A stretch of 64,000 nt of DNA, taken from contig JAXLXY010000012.1 in NCBI GenBank assembly GCA_046327715.1, positions 35,253 through 99,252 of the forward strand, in the 5' to 3' direction. The position numbers and the translations under genes were made by a program. Every line of letters begins with the position of its first letter. Within the stretch, counting starts at the first letter, position 1. Below, one piece after another: positions 24,884 through 34,704 of this stretch. Below the pieces are notes generated by a model. The model did not search any database. It was given only the letters and a program-made list of their open reading frames with translations, and had not been told where the DNA came from. This DNA comes from JADJOM01 sp046327715 (lineage in GTDB: Bacteria; Gemmatimonadota; Gemmatimonadetes; Gemmatimonadales; GWC2-71-9).

Positions 24884-27325
24884 TCAGTCGGCGCGCAGCG
24901 CCGTCACCGGGTCCACCCCGGCCGCGCGGCGCGCCGGGAGCAGGCTCGCGCCGAGCGCGGCGGCCAGGACCGTCAGCGTGGCCAGGGCAATCGTGAGGGG
25001 GTCCCAGGCCGGCACGCCGTAGAGCTGGCTGGCCAGCGCCCGCCCGGCGGCAAGGGCGCCGCCGATCCCGAGGGCCGCGCCGAGCAGCGTGAGCCGGATC
25101 CCGTCTCCCACGACCATCTGCACCAGGCTCCGGGGCGCGGCACCCAGCGCCAGCCGGATGCCCAGTTCGTGGGTGCGGCCGCGCACCGCGTAGGCCAGCA
25201 CGCTGTAGAGCCCGAGCCCGGCGAGCAGCAGCGCCACCCCGGCGTACAGCCCGAACAGCGTGGCACCGAGCCGGGCGGCCTCGTAGCGCGGTTCGAGCAC
25301 CTCCTCGAGGGATCGCGCCCGGACGTACGGCAGGTCGGGGACCGCGGTCTGCAGCAGCGGGCGCAGGTCCGCGACCAGGTCGCGCGCCGGCCCCCGCGTC
25401 CGCAGGAAGAGCGTCAGGTGGCTGGTGGCCGCGCTGGTGGGCGGCAGCGGCACATAGTAGATGGCCTGCGGCTCCTCCTGCGGGCTGTAGCGCACGCCGT
25501 CCTCCGCCACACCGGTGATGACGGTACACTCGGTGGCGTCCTTCCCGAGCAGCAGGCACTGGCCGATCGGGTCCTGGTCCGGGAAGTAGCGCCGGGCCAT
25601 CGTGGCGCCGATGACCGCCACGGCGGGGTGCGGCCGCCGGTCGGCATCGGTGAAGCCGCGACCGCGCAGCAGCCGCAGTCCCATGGTGGTGAAGTAGTCC
25701 CCGGTGGTGCGCTGGATGTAGGGCCCGCCGCTCGACATCCGGGGCAGCGAGTCGCGGCCGGCGATCCGGAGCCGCTCCGCCAGGCTCCAGCCGAACGGCT
25801 CGCCGTAGTTGAGGGCCGCGGCCGCCACGCCGGGATGGGCGCGTGCGGCGGCGGCCATGGCATCGAAGGCCGCGCCGGTCTGCTGGCCGCTGAAGCCGGC
25901 GCCGGCGGGGTCGGCGTCCACCAGGATGATGTGCTCGCGGTCGTAGCCGATGTCGATGGCCAGCAGGTTGCGCAGGCTGCGGAGGAAGAGCCCCGCGCCC
26001 ACCACCAGCAGCACGCTCAACGCCACCTGCGCCACCACCAGTCCCGAGCGCAACCGGGACCGGCGGAACCCGCTGCCGCGCCCCCCTTCCTTGAGTACGG
26101 GGGTGAGGTCGCTCCGGGTCACCTGCACCGCGGGGATCAGGCTCGAGGCCAGTGCCGCGAGCAGCGTGGCGCCCAGCGCGATCGCGAACACCCGGCCATC
26201 CGCGCTGAACCGCTCGGCCATGGCCTCGGGCAGGATGTACCCGCGCAGGAGGCCGCCGCCCCACGATGCCAGCAGCACGCCGAGGCCGCCGGCCAGCAGC
26301 GACACCAGCACGCCCTCGAGGAAGAGCTGTCGCACCAGCTGGCCCTGCCCGGCGCCGAGCGCCTTGCGGATCGCGAGTTCGCGCGCGCGGGTGAGGCCGC
26401 GCGCCAGCATCAGGTTGGCCACGTTGGCGCAGGCGATCAGCAGCACCAGCAGCGACATGGCCGCGAGCCAGCGGGCCAGGCCCGCGGTAGCGCTGAAGTC
26501 GGGGCCCGCCGCCTCGAGCACCGGCGCGAAGCGGACGTCCTGGAAGCCGTTGGCGGAGGTGGAATCGCTCCGCCCCGCGCGGATGAGGGCCGTCGCCTCG
26601 GCCGTCGCCTGCTCGGGCGTGGCGCCGGGCGCCAGCCGGGCCATCAGGGAGATGAAGTACCAGCCCCGGTCGGTCCGGTATTCGTCGCCCCCCTGCATGC
26701 GCCGCGCGATCGGCGTGAACGGGACCCACAGGTCGGGCGCATCGTAGTCCCCGGCGTCGAACGCCGGGGGCGCGACGCCCACCACGGTGTAGGTCTGGTC
26801 GTCGAGCGGGAACGTGCGGCCCACGATCGCCGGATCGCCGCCGAAGCGGGTACGCCACAGCCGTTCGCTCAGCACCGCCACCGGGATGCCGGCGTCGGGC
26901 CGGTCGTCGTCACGGCCCAGCAGCCGGCCCAGCAGCGGCCGGGTGCCCAGCAGCGGGAAGAAGTCCCCGGTGACCGCCGCCACCGAGACCGGCTTGGCCT
27001 CGGCGCCGCGGCCCATGGAGGCGCCCGAGGTGTACTGCGCCGACAGCGCCGTGAAGGTCTTCGCCGCGCCGAGGTCGGTGAAGTCGGGATAGCTCACCGA
27101 GGAGTTGGTCCACTCGCCGAACTGGGGGTTCCGGTGGTGGAACAGCAGCCGCGTCACGCGACCGGGCGCCTCCACGCCGGCCGGGGGCCGCAGCAGCAGC
27201 ATGTCGAGGACGCTGGTCAGCGTGGTCACGGCGCCGATCCCCACTGCCAGGGTGGCCGCCGCGGTGAACGTGAAGCCGCGCGCGCGCACCACGGCGCGGA
27301 AGGCCTGACGGAGGTCGTGCAGCAT
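24884..27325 (-). CDS. ADOP-type ABC permease (third of four)
   Basis: An 813-aa duplicated FtsX/MacB permease. The N-terminus MLHDLRQAFRAVVRARGFTF leads into the first TM; FtsX segments with LLIACANVANLMLARGLTR (about residues 285-305) and a C-terminal block ending LPARRAAGVDPVTALRAD follow. Two MacB-like periplasmic cores lie between. The first core differs most from the sister genes (for instance ARGFTFTAAATLAVGIG at the first helix). It is 27 nt from the next permease and 2 nt from the previous one, in one operon. Substrate unknown. Confidence 0.9.
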   Translation of the reverse strand: MLHDLRQAFRAVVRARGFTFTAAATLAVGIGAVTTLTSVLDMLLLRPPAGVEAPGRVTRLLFHHRNPQFGEWTNSSVSYPDFTDLGAAKTFTALSAQYTSGASMGRGAEAKPVSVAAVTGDFFPLLGTRPLLGRLLGRDDDRPDAGIPVAVLSERLWRTRFGGDPAIVGRTFPLDDQTYTVVGVAPPAFDAGDYDAPDLWVPFTPIARRMQGGDEYRTDRGWYFISLMARLAPGATPEQATAEATALIRAGRSDSTSANGFQDVRFAPVLEAAGPDFSATAGLARWLAAMSLLVLLIACANVANLMLARGLTRARELAIRKALGAGQGQLVRQLFLEGVLVSLLAGGLGVLLASWGGGLLRGYILPEAMAERFSADGRVFAIALGATLLAALASSLIPAVQVTRSDLTPVLKEGGRGSGFRRSRLRSGLVVAQVALSVLLVVGAGLFLRSLRNLLAIDIGYDREHIILVDADPAGAGFSGQQTGAAFDAMAAAARAHPGVAAAALNYGEPFGWSLAERLRIAGRDSLPRMSSGGPYIQRTTGDYFTTMGLRLLRGRGFTDADRRPHPAVAVIGATMARRYFPDQDPIGQCLLLGKDATECTVITGVAEDGVRYSPQEEPQAIYYVPLPPTSAATSHLTLFLRTRGPARDLVADLRPLLQTAVPDLPYVRARSLEEVLEPRYEAARLGATLFGLYAGVALLLAGLGLYSVLAYAVRGRTHELGIRLALGAAPRSLVQMVVGDGIRLTLLGAALGIGGALAAGRALASQLYGVPAWDPLTIALATLTVLAAALGASLLPARRAAGVDPVTALRAD

Positions 27326-27327
27326 GC

Positions 27328-29766
27328 CTACTCCTCCCGGAGGACGGTGGCCGGATCCACGCGGGTGGCGCGCCGGGCGGGGAGCCAGGTGGCCAGGGCG
27401 GTGACCGACGCCAGCAGCAGGGGAATCAGGAGGAACGTCACCGGGTCGGTGGCGCTCACGCCGAAGAGCATGGAGCGGAGGAGCCGGGTGAGCAGCAGCG
27501 CGGCCACCAGCCCGATGCCCAGGCCGATCGCCACCAGGCGCATCCCCTGCCCCACCACCAGGCGAAGCACATCGCCCGCGGCCGCACCGAGGGCGAGCCG
27601 CACCCCCAGCTCGCGCGCGCGCTGGGTCACGGTATAGGCCATCACCCCGTAGAGGCCGATCGCGGCCAGCGCGGCCGCCAGCCCGGAGAAGAGCGACAGG
27701 AGCACCATCGTGAACCGCCGCGGCCCGGTGCTCGCCTCCACCAGCGACTCGAGCGTGGCCGGCGTGGAGAGCGGCAGGCTGCGGTCGATGCCCGCTACCG
27801 CCGCCTTCACGGCCGGGAGCGCTGCCAGCGGCTCGCCGGCGGTGCGCACCGCGAAGGAGAGGAAGGGCAGCCCCGTCTGCTTGAGCGGGAAGTAGACCTG
27901 CACCCGCTGCCCGCCGTCCAGGCCCTCGTGCAGCGTGTGGCCCACCACCCCCACCACCTCGAGCCAGACCATCACCGAGTCGCTCGCGTTGCTGAAGGTG
28001 ATCCGCTTGCCGATCGGGTCCGTGTCCGGCCAGTACCGCCGGACCATCTCCTCGTCCACCACGACCACGCGTCGGGCGTCGCCGGCATCATCGTCGGTGA
28101 AGCCGCGGCCGCGGACCAGCGGGATCTCCAGCGCGGCGAAGAAGCCGGGCGTCACGAGCCGGACGTCGCCCCAGGGCCCGGGCGTGCCCTCCGGCGCCTG
28201 ATACCCCTCCACCCCGAAGCCCGAGGTGGACCAGGTACCCCCGAAGGGCATCACCGACGTGCCGCCCACGGCCGTGACGCCCGGCACCGCCGCAATCGCG
28301 GACAGCGCCCGGTCGTAGAAGGCGTTCCGCAGCGTGTCGTTGGGGTAGCTGGCGGCGGGCAGGGTCACGTTGAAGGTGAGGACGTGCTCCGGCGTGAAGC
28401 CCGGGTCCACCCCGACCAGCCGCGCGAAGCTCCGCACCAGCAGCCCCGCCCCCACCAGCAGCGTGAGCGCCAGCGCCACCGTGGCCACGACCAGGCCGCG
28501 GCGGAGCGCCATGCCGCCCCGGTCACCGGCGGTGCCACGCCCGCCCTCCCGGAGCGTCTCGGCGAGCGAGGTCCGCGCCACCCGGACCGCCGGCACCAGC
28601 CCGAACGCCAGCCCCGTCACCAGCGACAGCAGCAGCGCGAAGCCCAGCACCGTCCGGTCGAGCACCAGGTCGCTGCTCGGCGCGAGGCTGCCGCTGTTGA
28701 TCGCCAGCAGCGCCGGGACCCCCCAGACCGCGAGGACCACCCCGAGTCCGCCGCCGGCCAGCGCCAGCAGCACGCTCTCCGCCAGCAGCTGGCGGACCAG
28801 GTCGGCCGGCGAAGCGCCGAGCGCCACCCGCACCGCGATCTCGCGCCCGCGCCCGGCCGCCCGGGCCAGCTGCAGGTTGGCCACGTTGGCGCAGGCGATC
28901 AGGAGCACCAGGCTCACCGCCCCGAGCAGGACCAGCAGCGCGCCCCGCGAGCCGCCGTTCTCCTCCTCGGGCAGGGTGGTGACGTGCAGGTCCCAGTCTG
29001 GCGGGTAGGCGTCCGGGTAATCGGCCTTGAGCCGCGTGGCGAGCCCGTGGAGCTCGGCCTGTGCCTGTGCCACGGTGACCCCGTCCTTGAGCCGCCCGGT
29101 GAAGGTGAGGAACTCGTTGGTCCGGAGGTTGTCGCTGAACTGGTCGGGCCGGAAGCGGAGCGGCGTCCAGAACTGTGCCGCGCGGAACCGGAACCCGCGG
29201 AAGGTCGCGGGCATCACGCCGATGATCTCGTAGCGTTCGCCGTCGAGCAGCACCGAGCGGCCGATCGCGCCCGGGTCGCCGCCGAAGAGCCGCTGCCAGG
29301 CGCCGTGGCTCAGGACCAGCACATGGTCGTCGGCCGCGCCCGCGCTGTCCGGTGCGGGCGTCCGGCCCAGCGCCGCGGGCACGCCGTAGGTGCGGAAGTA
29401 GTCGCCGGTGACCCGGAGCCCGGCGATCCGTTCCGGCTCCCCCTGTCCGGTCAGGTTGGGGGCCCAGCCCGTCTCCACGGCCGCGGACTGGAAGACCTGC
29501 CCCTGCGCCTGGTAGTCGCGGAACCCCGGGACCGAGACCGGCGCCTCCATGTTGTTGAGGGAAGGGTAGAAGTGCTCCACCACCACCAGCCGGCCGGGGG
29601 CCTGGTACGGCAGCGGCCGCAGCAGCACCGCGTTGATCACCGAGAAGATTGCGGTGGTGGCACCGATCCCCAGGGCCAGGGTGAGGATGGCCACCCCCGC
29701 GTACCCCGGGCTGCGTCGCAGCGCGCGTACGGCATACCGCAGGTCCTGCGACAGTCCGCTCAGCAT
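27328..29766 (-). CDS. ADOP-type ABC permease (second of four)
   Basis: An 812-aa duplicated FtsX/MacB permease. MLSGLSQDLRYAVRALRRSP was chosen as the start because it is the canonical ADOP N-terminus; the open frame runs 32 codons further without similarity. Both FtsX blocks are complete (LIACANVANLQLARAAGRGR in the first, ARELGVRLALGAAAGDVL in the second), and the C-terminus is LPARRATRVDPATVLREE. No stop or frameshift is visible, so all four copies appear functional. It precedes the third permease by 2 nt. Confidence 0.9.
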   Translation of the reverse strand: MLSGLSQDLRYAVRALRRSPGYAGVAILTLALGIGATTAIFSVINAVLLRPLPYQAPGRLVVVEHFYPSLNNMEAPVSVPGFRDYQAQGQVFQSAAVETGWAPNLTGQGEPERIAGLRVTGDYFRTYGVPAALGRTPAPDSAGAADDHVLVLSHGAWQRLFGGDPGAIGRSVLLDGERYEIIGVMPATFRGFRFRAAQFWTPLRFRPDQFSDNLRTNEFLTFTGRLKDGVTVAQAQAELHGLATRLKADYPDAYPPDWDLHVTTLPEEENGGSRGALLVLLGAVSLVLLIACANVANLQLARAAGRGREIAVRVALGASPADLVRQLLAESVLLALAGGGLGVVLAVWGVPALLAINSGSLAPSSDLVLDRTVLGFALLLSLVTGLAFGLVPAVRVARTSLAETLREGGRGTAGDRGGMALRRGLVVATVALALTLLVGAGLLVRSFARLVGVDPGFTPEHVLTFNVTLPAASYPNDTLRNAFYDRALSAIAAVPGVTAVGGTSVMPFGGTWSTSGFGVEGYQAPEGTPGPWGDVRLVTPGFFAALEIPLVRGRGFTDDDAGDARRVVVVDEEMVRRYWPDTDPIGKRITFSNASDSVMVWLEVVGVVGHTLHEGLDGGQRVQVYFPLKQTGLPFLSFAVRTAGEPLAALPAVKAAVAGIDRSLPLSTPATLESLVEASTGPRRFTMVLLSLFSGLAAALAAIGLYGVMAYTVTQRARELGVRLALGAAAGDVLRLVVGQGMRLVAIGLGIGLVAALLLTRLLRSMLFGVSATDPVTFLLIPLLLASVTALATWLPARRATRVDPATVLREE

Positions 29767-29801
29767 GGCCTGGTGTCTCCTGGTCGGGAGGGAGGGGCGG
29801 G

Positions 29802-32261
29802 CTAGTCGGCCCGCAGTACGGCCAGTGGGTCGATGGCGACAGCCCGCCGCGCGGGAAGCCATGCCGCGAGCAGCGCGACGACGATGAAGAGGGCCGGGCC
29901 GCCCAACAGGGCCAGCGGCTCGAGCGGGGCCAGGCCGTACAGCACCCGGTGCGCCACGAGGCCCGCCACGACCGTGAGGGCCACGCCGCCGGCGATGCCG
30001 ATGAGCACCAGCCGGAGGCCGTCGCCCACGACGATCCGGACCACCTGGCGCGCCCCGGCGCCCAGGGCCAGCCGGATGCCGATCTCCCGGCGCCGCTGGC
30101 TCACCCCGTAGGCGACGACGCCGTAGACCCCGAGGCTCGCCAGCAGCAGCCCGAGCAGCCCGAACGCCCCGGCGGCCATCCCGCCGATCCGGGCGGGGAG
30201 CAGGGAGAGGGCCAGCGAGGAGGTGAGGGTCCCGAGGCCCTCGATCGGCATCGCGGGCTCCAGGCCGTGGATCACCTCGCGCACGGCGCCGGCCAGCGCG
30301 AGGGGATCCCCGGTGGTGCGCACCACCAGGGTGGTGCGCTGCGCGCTCACCTGCGAGAGCGGCAGGTAGAAGCAGGGCGCCACCGGAGTCCCCGGCGTGC
30401 CGTACGTCACGTCGCCGGCCACGCCCACCACCGTCACCCAGGGACCTTCCGGGCCCTGGTAGCTGAGCCGGCGCCCGAGGGCCGAGCCCCCCGGCCAGTA
30501 GCGCGCCGCGAAGGCGGCGTTGACGATGGCCACGCGCGCGGCATCGCCGTCATCGGCCGTGGTGAAGCGCCGGCCCTCGAGCAGGGGCAGCTCGAGGGCC
30601 TCGAAGTACCCCGGCCCGACCGCCACGCGGCCAGCTTCCATGTCCTCGGCGGGCGCCGGGGCGTAGCCCTCCGCGAGGAACCCGGAGCGGTTGCCGTCCA
30701 GCGACAGCGGCAGGGTCTCGGTGAGCCCCGCCGCGGTGACGCCGGGCAGCGCCTGCACCCGCGCGGCCAGCTCCTCCTGGTAGCGGTGGCCACGCGTCGT
30801 GGGCCAGCCGAGGAGCCCCCAGTCGGTGGCGAGGACCAGGCCCTCCCGCGCGCGGAACCCGGGATCCAGGGCGGCGGCCCGGGCCAGGCTGCGGCCGAAG
30901 AGGAACGCCAGCGCGATGAGGGGCAGCACGAGGGCGACCTGCATGACCAGCAGGAGGCTCCGCAGCCGGCTGCGGCCCCCGACGAGGAGCCCTCCCTGGT
31001 CCTTGAGCGCCGGCACGAGGCTGGGGCGCGTGGCCTGGAACGCGGGCGCCAGTCCGAGGGCCAGCCCGGCAAGGAGGCTCACGGCGAGGGTGAAGCCCAC
31101 GACGCGGCCGTCGAGGGTGAGGTCCAGCGCGACAGGAAAGGGCAGCGGCAGCTGCAGCGACGCGACGAGGCCGTGCAGCCATGCCGCGGCCCCGAGGCCG
31201 AGGGCCCCGCCGGCGAGCGCCACGACGAGGCTCTCGGTCAGCAGCTGCGCCACCAGCCGGCGCCGCGCGGCCCCGAGGGCGATCCGGATCGCGATCTCCC
31301 GGCGCCGGGCCAGGGCCCGGCCCAGCGAGAGGTTCGCCACGTTGGCGCAGGCGATCAGCAGCACCGCGCCCACCACGAGGAAGAGCAGCAGCGTCGCCAG
31401 CACCACCGGCATCCTCGCGTCCGGGAACACCCGGGCCGCGGCCTCGGGCAGCACGGTGAGGACCCGCCCCGTGCCCTCGAGGGTATTCCACGCCGCCGGC
31501 TCGGCCTCGCGCAGCGCCCGCGCCGCGACCGCGGCCTGCCCCTCGGCCTGGGTCAGCGTGGCCCCGGGAGCCAGGTGCCCGAAGAGCAGCAGCGAACGGT
31601 TGCCCCGCTCGGTGAAGAAGTCGTTGCCGGGATTGACGGCCCCCGACGCGCCGAAAGGCACCCAGGCCTCCTGCCCGAGGCCGCGCAGCAGGCCGGTGAA
31701 CCCCGGTGGGGCCACGCCCACCACGGTGAAGGGCTGCCCCGCGATGATCACCGGCCGGCCGATGACCGCCGGGTCCGCGGCGAACCGGGCACGCCACAGG
31801 GCATGGCCCAGCACCACCACGTTGGCGTCGGCGCCGGGCTGCTCCTGCTCCGGCCGGAACCCGGGCCCCAGGGCCAGCGGGATCCCCATGCCGGTGAAGA
31901 AGTCGGCGGACACCAGGCCTGCCACGAGGCGCGAGGTGTTCCCTCCGTCCTGGAGGCTGGTCCGCACCAGCTGTACCCCGACGATATGGTCGAACGCCGG
32001 CAGCTGGTTCCGGAAACTCGCCAGGTCGGGGTAGCTCGACGCGCCGAACCGCGTGCCGCTGAAGTCGCTGGTGTAGAGCGCCGCCACCCGCCCGGGCTCG
32101 CCGACCGGCAGCGGCTTGAACAGCAGGCCGTTGGCGAGGGTGAACAGCACCGCGTTGCCCGCGATGCCCAGCGCGAGCGAGGCGATGGCGACGCAGGCGT
32201 ACGCGGGACTCCGCGCCAGGCTGCGCAGCGCGTAGCGAAGGTCCTGCCGGAGGTGGTCCAT
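29802..32261 (-). CDS. ADOP-type ABC permease (first of four)
   Basis: An 819-aa duplicated FtsX/MacB permease beginning MDHLRQDLRYALRSLARSPA and ending LPARRAVAIDPLAVLRAD. The first FtsX block has LLIACANVANLSLGRALARR and the second RREIGIRLALGAGARQVV. It follows the first ATPase gene by 66 nt, the likeliest ATPase-permease pair of the locus. Like its sisters it should span the inner membrane with eight helices and two large periplasmic domains. Substrate unknown. Confidence 0.9.
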   Translation of the reverse strand: MDHLRQDLRYALRSLARSPAYACVAIASLALGIAGNAVLFTLANGLLFKPLPVGEPGRVAALYTSDFSGTRFGASSYPDLASFRNQLPAFDHIVGVQLVRTSLQDGGNTSRLVAGLVSADFFTGMGIPLALGPGFRPEQEQPGADANVVVLGHALWRARFAADPAVIGRPVIIAGQPFTVVGVAPPGFTGLLRGLGQEAWVPFGASGAVNPGNDFFTERGNRSLLLFGHLAPGATLTQAEGQAAVAARALREAEPAAWNTLEGTGRVLTVLPEAAARVFPDARMPVVLATLLLFLVVGAVLLIACANVANLSLGRALARRREIAIRIALGAARRRLVAQLLTESLVVALAGGALGLGAAAWLHGLVASLQLPLPFPVALDLTLDGRVVGFTLAVSLLAGLALGLAPAFQATRPSLVPALKDQGGLLVGGRSRLRSLLLVMQVALVLPLIALAFLFGRSLARAAALDPGFRAREGLVLATDWGLLGWPTTRGHRYQEELAARVQALPGVTAAGLTETLPLSLDGNRSGFLAEGYAPAPAEDMEAGRVAVGPGYFEALELPLLEGRRFTTADDGDAARVAIVNAAFAARYWPGGSALGRRLSYQGPEGPWVTVVGVAGDVTYGTPGTPVAPCFYLPLSQVSAQRTTLVVRTTGDPLALAGAVREVIHGLEPAMPIEGLGTLTSSLALSLLPARIGGMAAGAFGLLGLLLASLGVYGVVAYGVSQRRREIGIRLALGAGARQVVRIVVGDGLRLVLIGIAGGVALTVVAGLVAHRVLYGLAPLEPLALLGGPALFIVVALLAAWLPARRAVAIDPLAVLRAD

Positions 32262-32327
32262 CGCTGATCCTCGGGGAGCGGGTCGCGGCGGCGGGCGCCG
32301 CCGCGCGTGGCAACGGTCCGGCGGCGG

Positions 32328-33038
32328 TCAGCCCCGCGCCGACTCCACCAGGTGGTCCTCGACCACCCGCCCGTCAAAGAGATGGATGGGCCGGTCGGCG
32401 TGGGCGGCGTAGCGCGGGTCGTGGGTCACCATGCAGATCGTCGCGCCACCCCGGTGCAGCTCCTGCAGCAGCCCCATCACCGCCTCGCCGTTGGTCGAGT
32501 CGAGGTTGCCGGTGGGCTCGTCGGCGAGCAGGATGAGCGGCTCGCCCGCCACCGCCCGCGCCACCGCGACGCGCTGCTGCTGGCCCCCCGAGAGCTGGGA
32601 GGGGTAATGCTTCATCCGGTGCGACATCCCCACCTTCTCCAGGGCCGCGAGCACCCGCTGCTTCCGGTCGGCCGCGCCCAGGCCGCGGTAGGTGAGCGGC
32701 AGCTCGACGTTTTCGTACACGGTGAGGTCGCCGATCAGGTTGAACGCCTGGAAGATGAAGCCGATCTCCCGGTTGCGGATGCGGGCGCGCTCCGCGGGCG
32801 AGAGCTGCGCCACCGGCTTGCCGTCCAGCCAGTACTCCCCGCCGGTGGGCGTGTCGAGCAGGCCAAGCAGCGAGAGCAGCGTCGTCTTGCCGCACCCGGA
32901 GGGCCCCGCGATGGCCACGTACTCGCCCTTGCGGATCTCGAGGTGCACCTCGGCAAGGGCATGGGTCTCCACCTCGTCGGTGTAGAAGACCTTCTTGATG
33001 CCATCCAGGCGGATGAGGGGCTGGCCGTTGGTGGTCAT
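32328..33038 (-). CDS. ABC transporter ATPase, MacB/LolD class
   Basis: A 236-aa ATPase: Walker A GPSGCGKTT, Q-loop in FIFQAFNLIGDLT, signature LSGGQQQR, Walker B ILLADEPTG, switch His in VTHDPRYA. It is separated by about 50 nt from the periplasmic adaptor upstream and 66 nt from the first permease, so adaptor, ATPase and permease form a MacA-MacB-like module. It is closer to canonical MacB ATPases than the copy at 21697-22377, which has a GPSGAGKST Walker A and different flanks. The two may serve different permeases of the array. Confidence 0.92.
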   Translation of the reverse strand: MTTNGQPLIRLDGIKKVFYTDEVETHALAEVHLEIRKGEYVAIAGPSGCGKTTLLSLLGLLDTPTGGEYWLDGKPVAQLSPAERARIRNREIGFIFQAFNLIGDLTVYENVELPLTYRGLGAADRKQRVLAALEKVGMSHRMKHYPSQLSGGQQQRVAVARAVAGEPLILLADEPTGNLDSTNGEAVMGLLQELHRGGATICMVTHDPRYAAHADRPIHLFDGRVVEDHLVESARG

Positions 33039-33090
33039 GCGCGCTCCATGGCGGCGGTCAGGCTGAGGGGTGGACAGGGGACATGCCGGT

Positions 33091-34335
33091 TCACTTGAGA
33101 CGGACCCGCTCGACCGCGTCCCACCGCGACATGTCGGAGAGGATCACGACATCGCCCTCGGCGAGCCCGCGGATGATCTCGATGGCGTTGACCGAGGTGC
33201 GCCCGAGCTCGACCCGCACCCGCTCGGCCTCGCCGGACCCGGGGATCACCCGGAAGAGGCCCACGGTGCTGTTGGCCTGGCCGTAGGCCGGGCGCCCCAC
33301 GTGCAGGACCCGGTCGAGCCGCTCCAGCTCGATGGTCCCATCCACGCTCAGGTCCGGGCGCGCCCCCTTGGGGAGCGGCCCGTCGAGCGTCACGTCGACC
33401 GTCACGGTGGCGTTCTGCGAGGCCGGGTCGATGCGCACCACGTGGCCCTTGACGATGCCGTTGCGCGTGTCGATCGCCGCCACCTGCCCGATCACCACGT
33501 CCTTGGCCTGGGTCTCCGGGATGCGCAGCACCGCCTTGAGCCGCTCGGGCTGCACCACCTTGGCCAGCGTGGCGCCGGAGATCGCCCACTGGCCCACCTC
33601 GAGCGGCAGCTCCTGCAGCACCCCGTCGGCGCCGGCCCGCACGGTCATCGCGTCCACCATCGAGCGCTGGAAGTCGGCCACGGCCTTGAGCCGCTGCACC
33701 TGCTCCTCCTGCACCCGCAGCTGGCCGGCGATGTTCTCCGCGAAGATCTGCAGCCGCTGCTGCTCCACCGAGAGCCGCTCCGTGAGCTCCTCGGCCTTGT
33801 CCCGGGACCGGGCGTACTCCGACGTGGAGATCAGGTTCTGCGCGGCCAGGGCGGAGTCGGCCAGCGCCTTCCGGATCGCCTCCCGGTACTCGGACCGGAC
33901 CGAGGCCACCGTCCCCGCCTGGTTGAGCCGCTGGGTCTCGAGCTGGGTGCGCAGCGACACCAGCTGCGCCTGCGACTCGGTCAGCGAGCGCTCGGCCTGC
34001 AGGCGCTGGATCTCCATGTCGGGATTGCTCAGCTCGAGCAGGACCGTGCTCGCGGTGACCCGCGCGCCCGGCTGCACCGGCTTCTTCTCCACCCGCCCGG
34101 GCGTCACCGCCGACACCCAGCGGATCTGCTCGGGCACCAGCGACCCGGGCCCGCGCACCTCGCGCACCATCGGCCCCAGGCGGACGGTATCCGTCCACAG
34201 CGTGCCACCCTCCACCGAGGGCGCGGCGGGCTTGAGCCGCGACAGCCCCACCGTGATGATCACCAGCGCCAGCAGCCCCGATCCGATCAGGATGAAGCGG
34301 CGGCGGTCCGGACGGCGCTCTCGGGGAATGTCCAC
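33091..34335 (-). CDS. Periplasmic adaptor (HlyD/MacA-like membrane fusion protein)
   Basis: A 414-aa adaptor linking the inner-membrane transporter to an outer-membrane channel. One N-terminal TM helix (about residues 15-35), a first half-lipoyl segment near VTPGRVEKKPVQPGARV, a long coiled-coil hairpin rich in Gln/Leu/Glu (about 95-215), the second lipoyl half (ADGVLQELPLEVGQWAI) and beta-barrel/membrane-proximal domains follow. The start is GTG at 34335 (MDIPRERRPDRRR) because AGGA lies 7 nt upstream; starts further up give an unlikely Cys/His-rich extension. No TolC-like gene is in the window, so the outer-membrane partner must be elsewhere. It is the first gene of the efflux operon. Confidence 0.88.
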   Translation of the reverse strand: MDIPRERRPDRRRFILIGSGLLALVIITVGLSRLKPAAPSVEGGTLWTDTVRLGPMVREVRGPGSLVPEQIRWVSAVTPGRVEKKPVQPGARVTASTVLLELSNPDMEIQRLQAERSLTESQAQLVSLRTQLETQRLNQAGTVASVRSEYREAIRKALADSALAAQNLISTSEYARSRDKAEELTERLSVEQQRLQIFAENIAGQLRVQEEQVQRLKAVADFQRSMVDAMTVRAGADGVLQELPLEVGQWAISGATLAKVVQPERLKAVLRIPETQAKDVVIGQVAAIDTRNGIVKGHVVRIDPASQNATVTVDVTLDGPLPKGARPDLSVDGTIELERLDRVLHVGRPAYGQANSTVGLFRVIPGSGEAERVRVELGRTSVNAIEIIRGLAEGDVVILSDMSRWDAVERVRLK

Positions 34336-34704
34336 GCACGGGTCCTGGCGGCAATGTGATGAGCAGTGCCCCATCGGGGCGACCGACTCCATAGGGAAGA
34401 TGCGTGCCGGTGCGTGATCCGGCACCGCCACCACAAAGCGCCACGGGACATCAGGTTACGAATCAGACCGCTGCCGCCGCCGAATGGTTGCGTCCGCCAC
34501 TGGGATTCTCCGTCCCAGAACCGGACACCCCGGCCACGGCGCGGCGGAACGTGTCGGCCGGCGGGCTTACATCGTCCCCTAGCCGAGAGTACCTTGGGGC
34601 GACCGTGCGCGCCCGACGGCCTCACGCCTCCTCCGGACCACCATCACTCCCTGACCGCGACCCACCCCGCCCACCGGGACGGCGCGCCCCAGCTATCGGA
34701 CCTC
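34336..34704. other. Divergent intergenic region, efflux operon versus lipoprotein operon
   Basis: 369 nt between the adaptor gene (minus) and the first propeller lipoprotein (plus). Apart from the inverted repeat at 34404-34425 I see no gene, no clear sigma-70 promoter in either direction and no full sigma-54 site. The region must contain both promoters if the two operons start here. Confidence 0.5.
34404..34425. promoter_or_regulatory. Inverted repeat upstream of the efflux operon
   Basis: GTGCCGG-N8-CCGGCAC is a perfect 7-bp dyad, 69 nt upstream of the adaptor GTG start. Its dyad spacing and position would suit an upstream activating site for a dimeric NtrC-type activator, but it could bind another factor. 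Confidence 0.4.

Noticed and set aside
24542..27637. Antisense open frame (1031 aa) over two permease genes
   Set aside because: Low-complexity Arg/Gln/His/Gly composition and no recognisable motif; the permeases on the opposite strand are clear.
34394..34410. Sigma-54-like site CGGCACG-N4-TTCCC on the minus strand before the adaptor gene
   Set aside because: The -24 GG is present but the -12 element lacks the essential GC.
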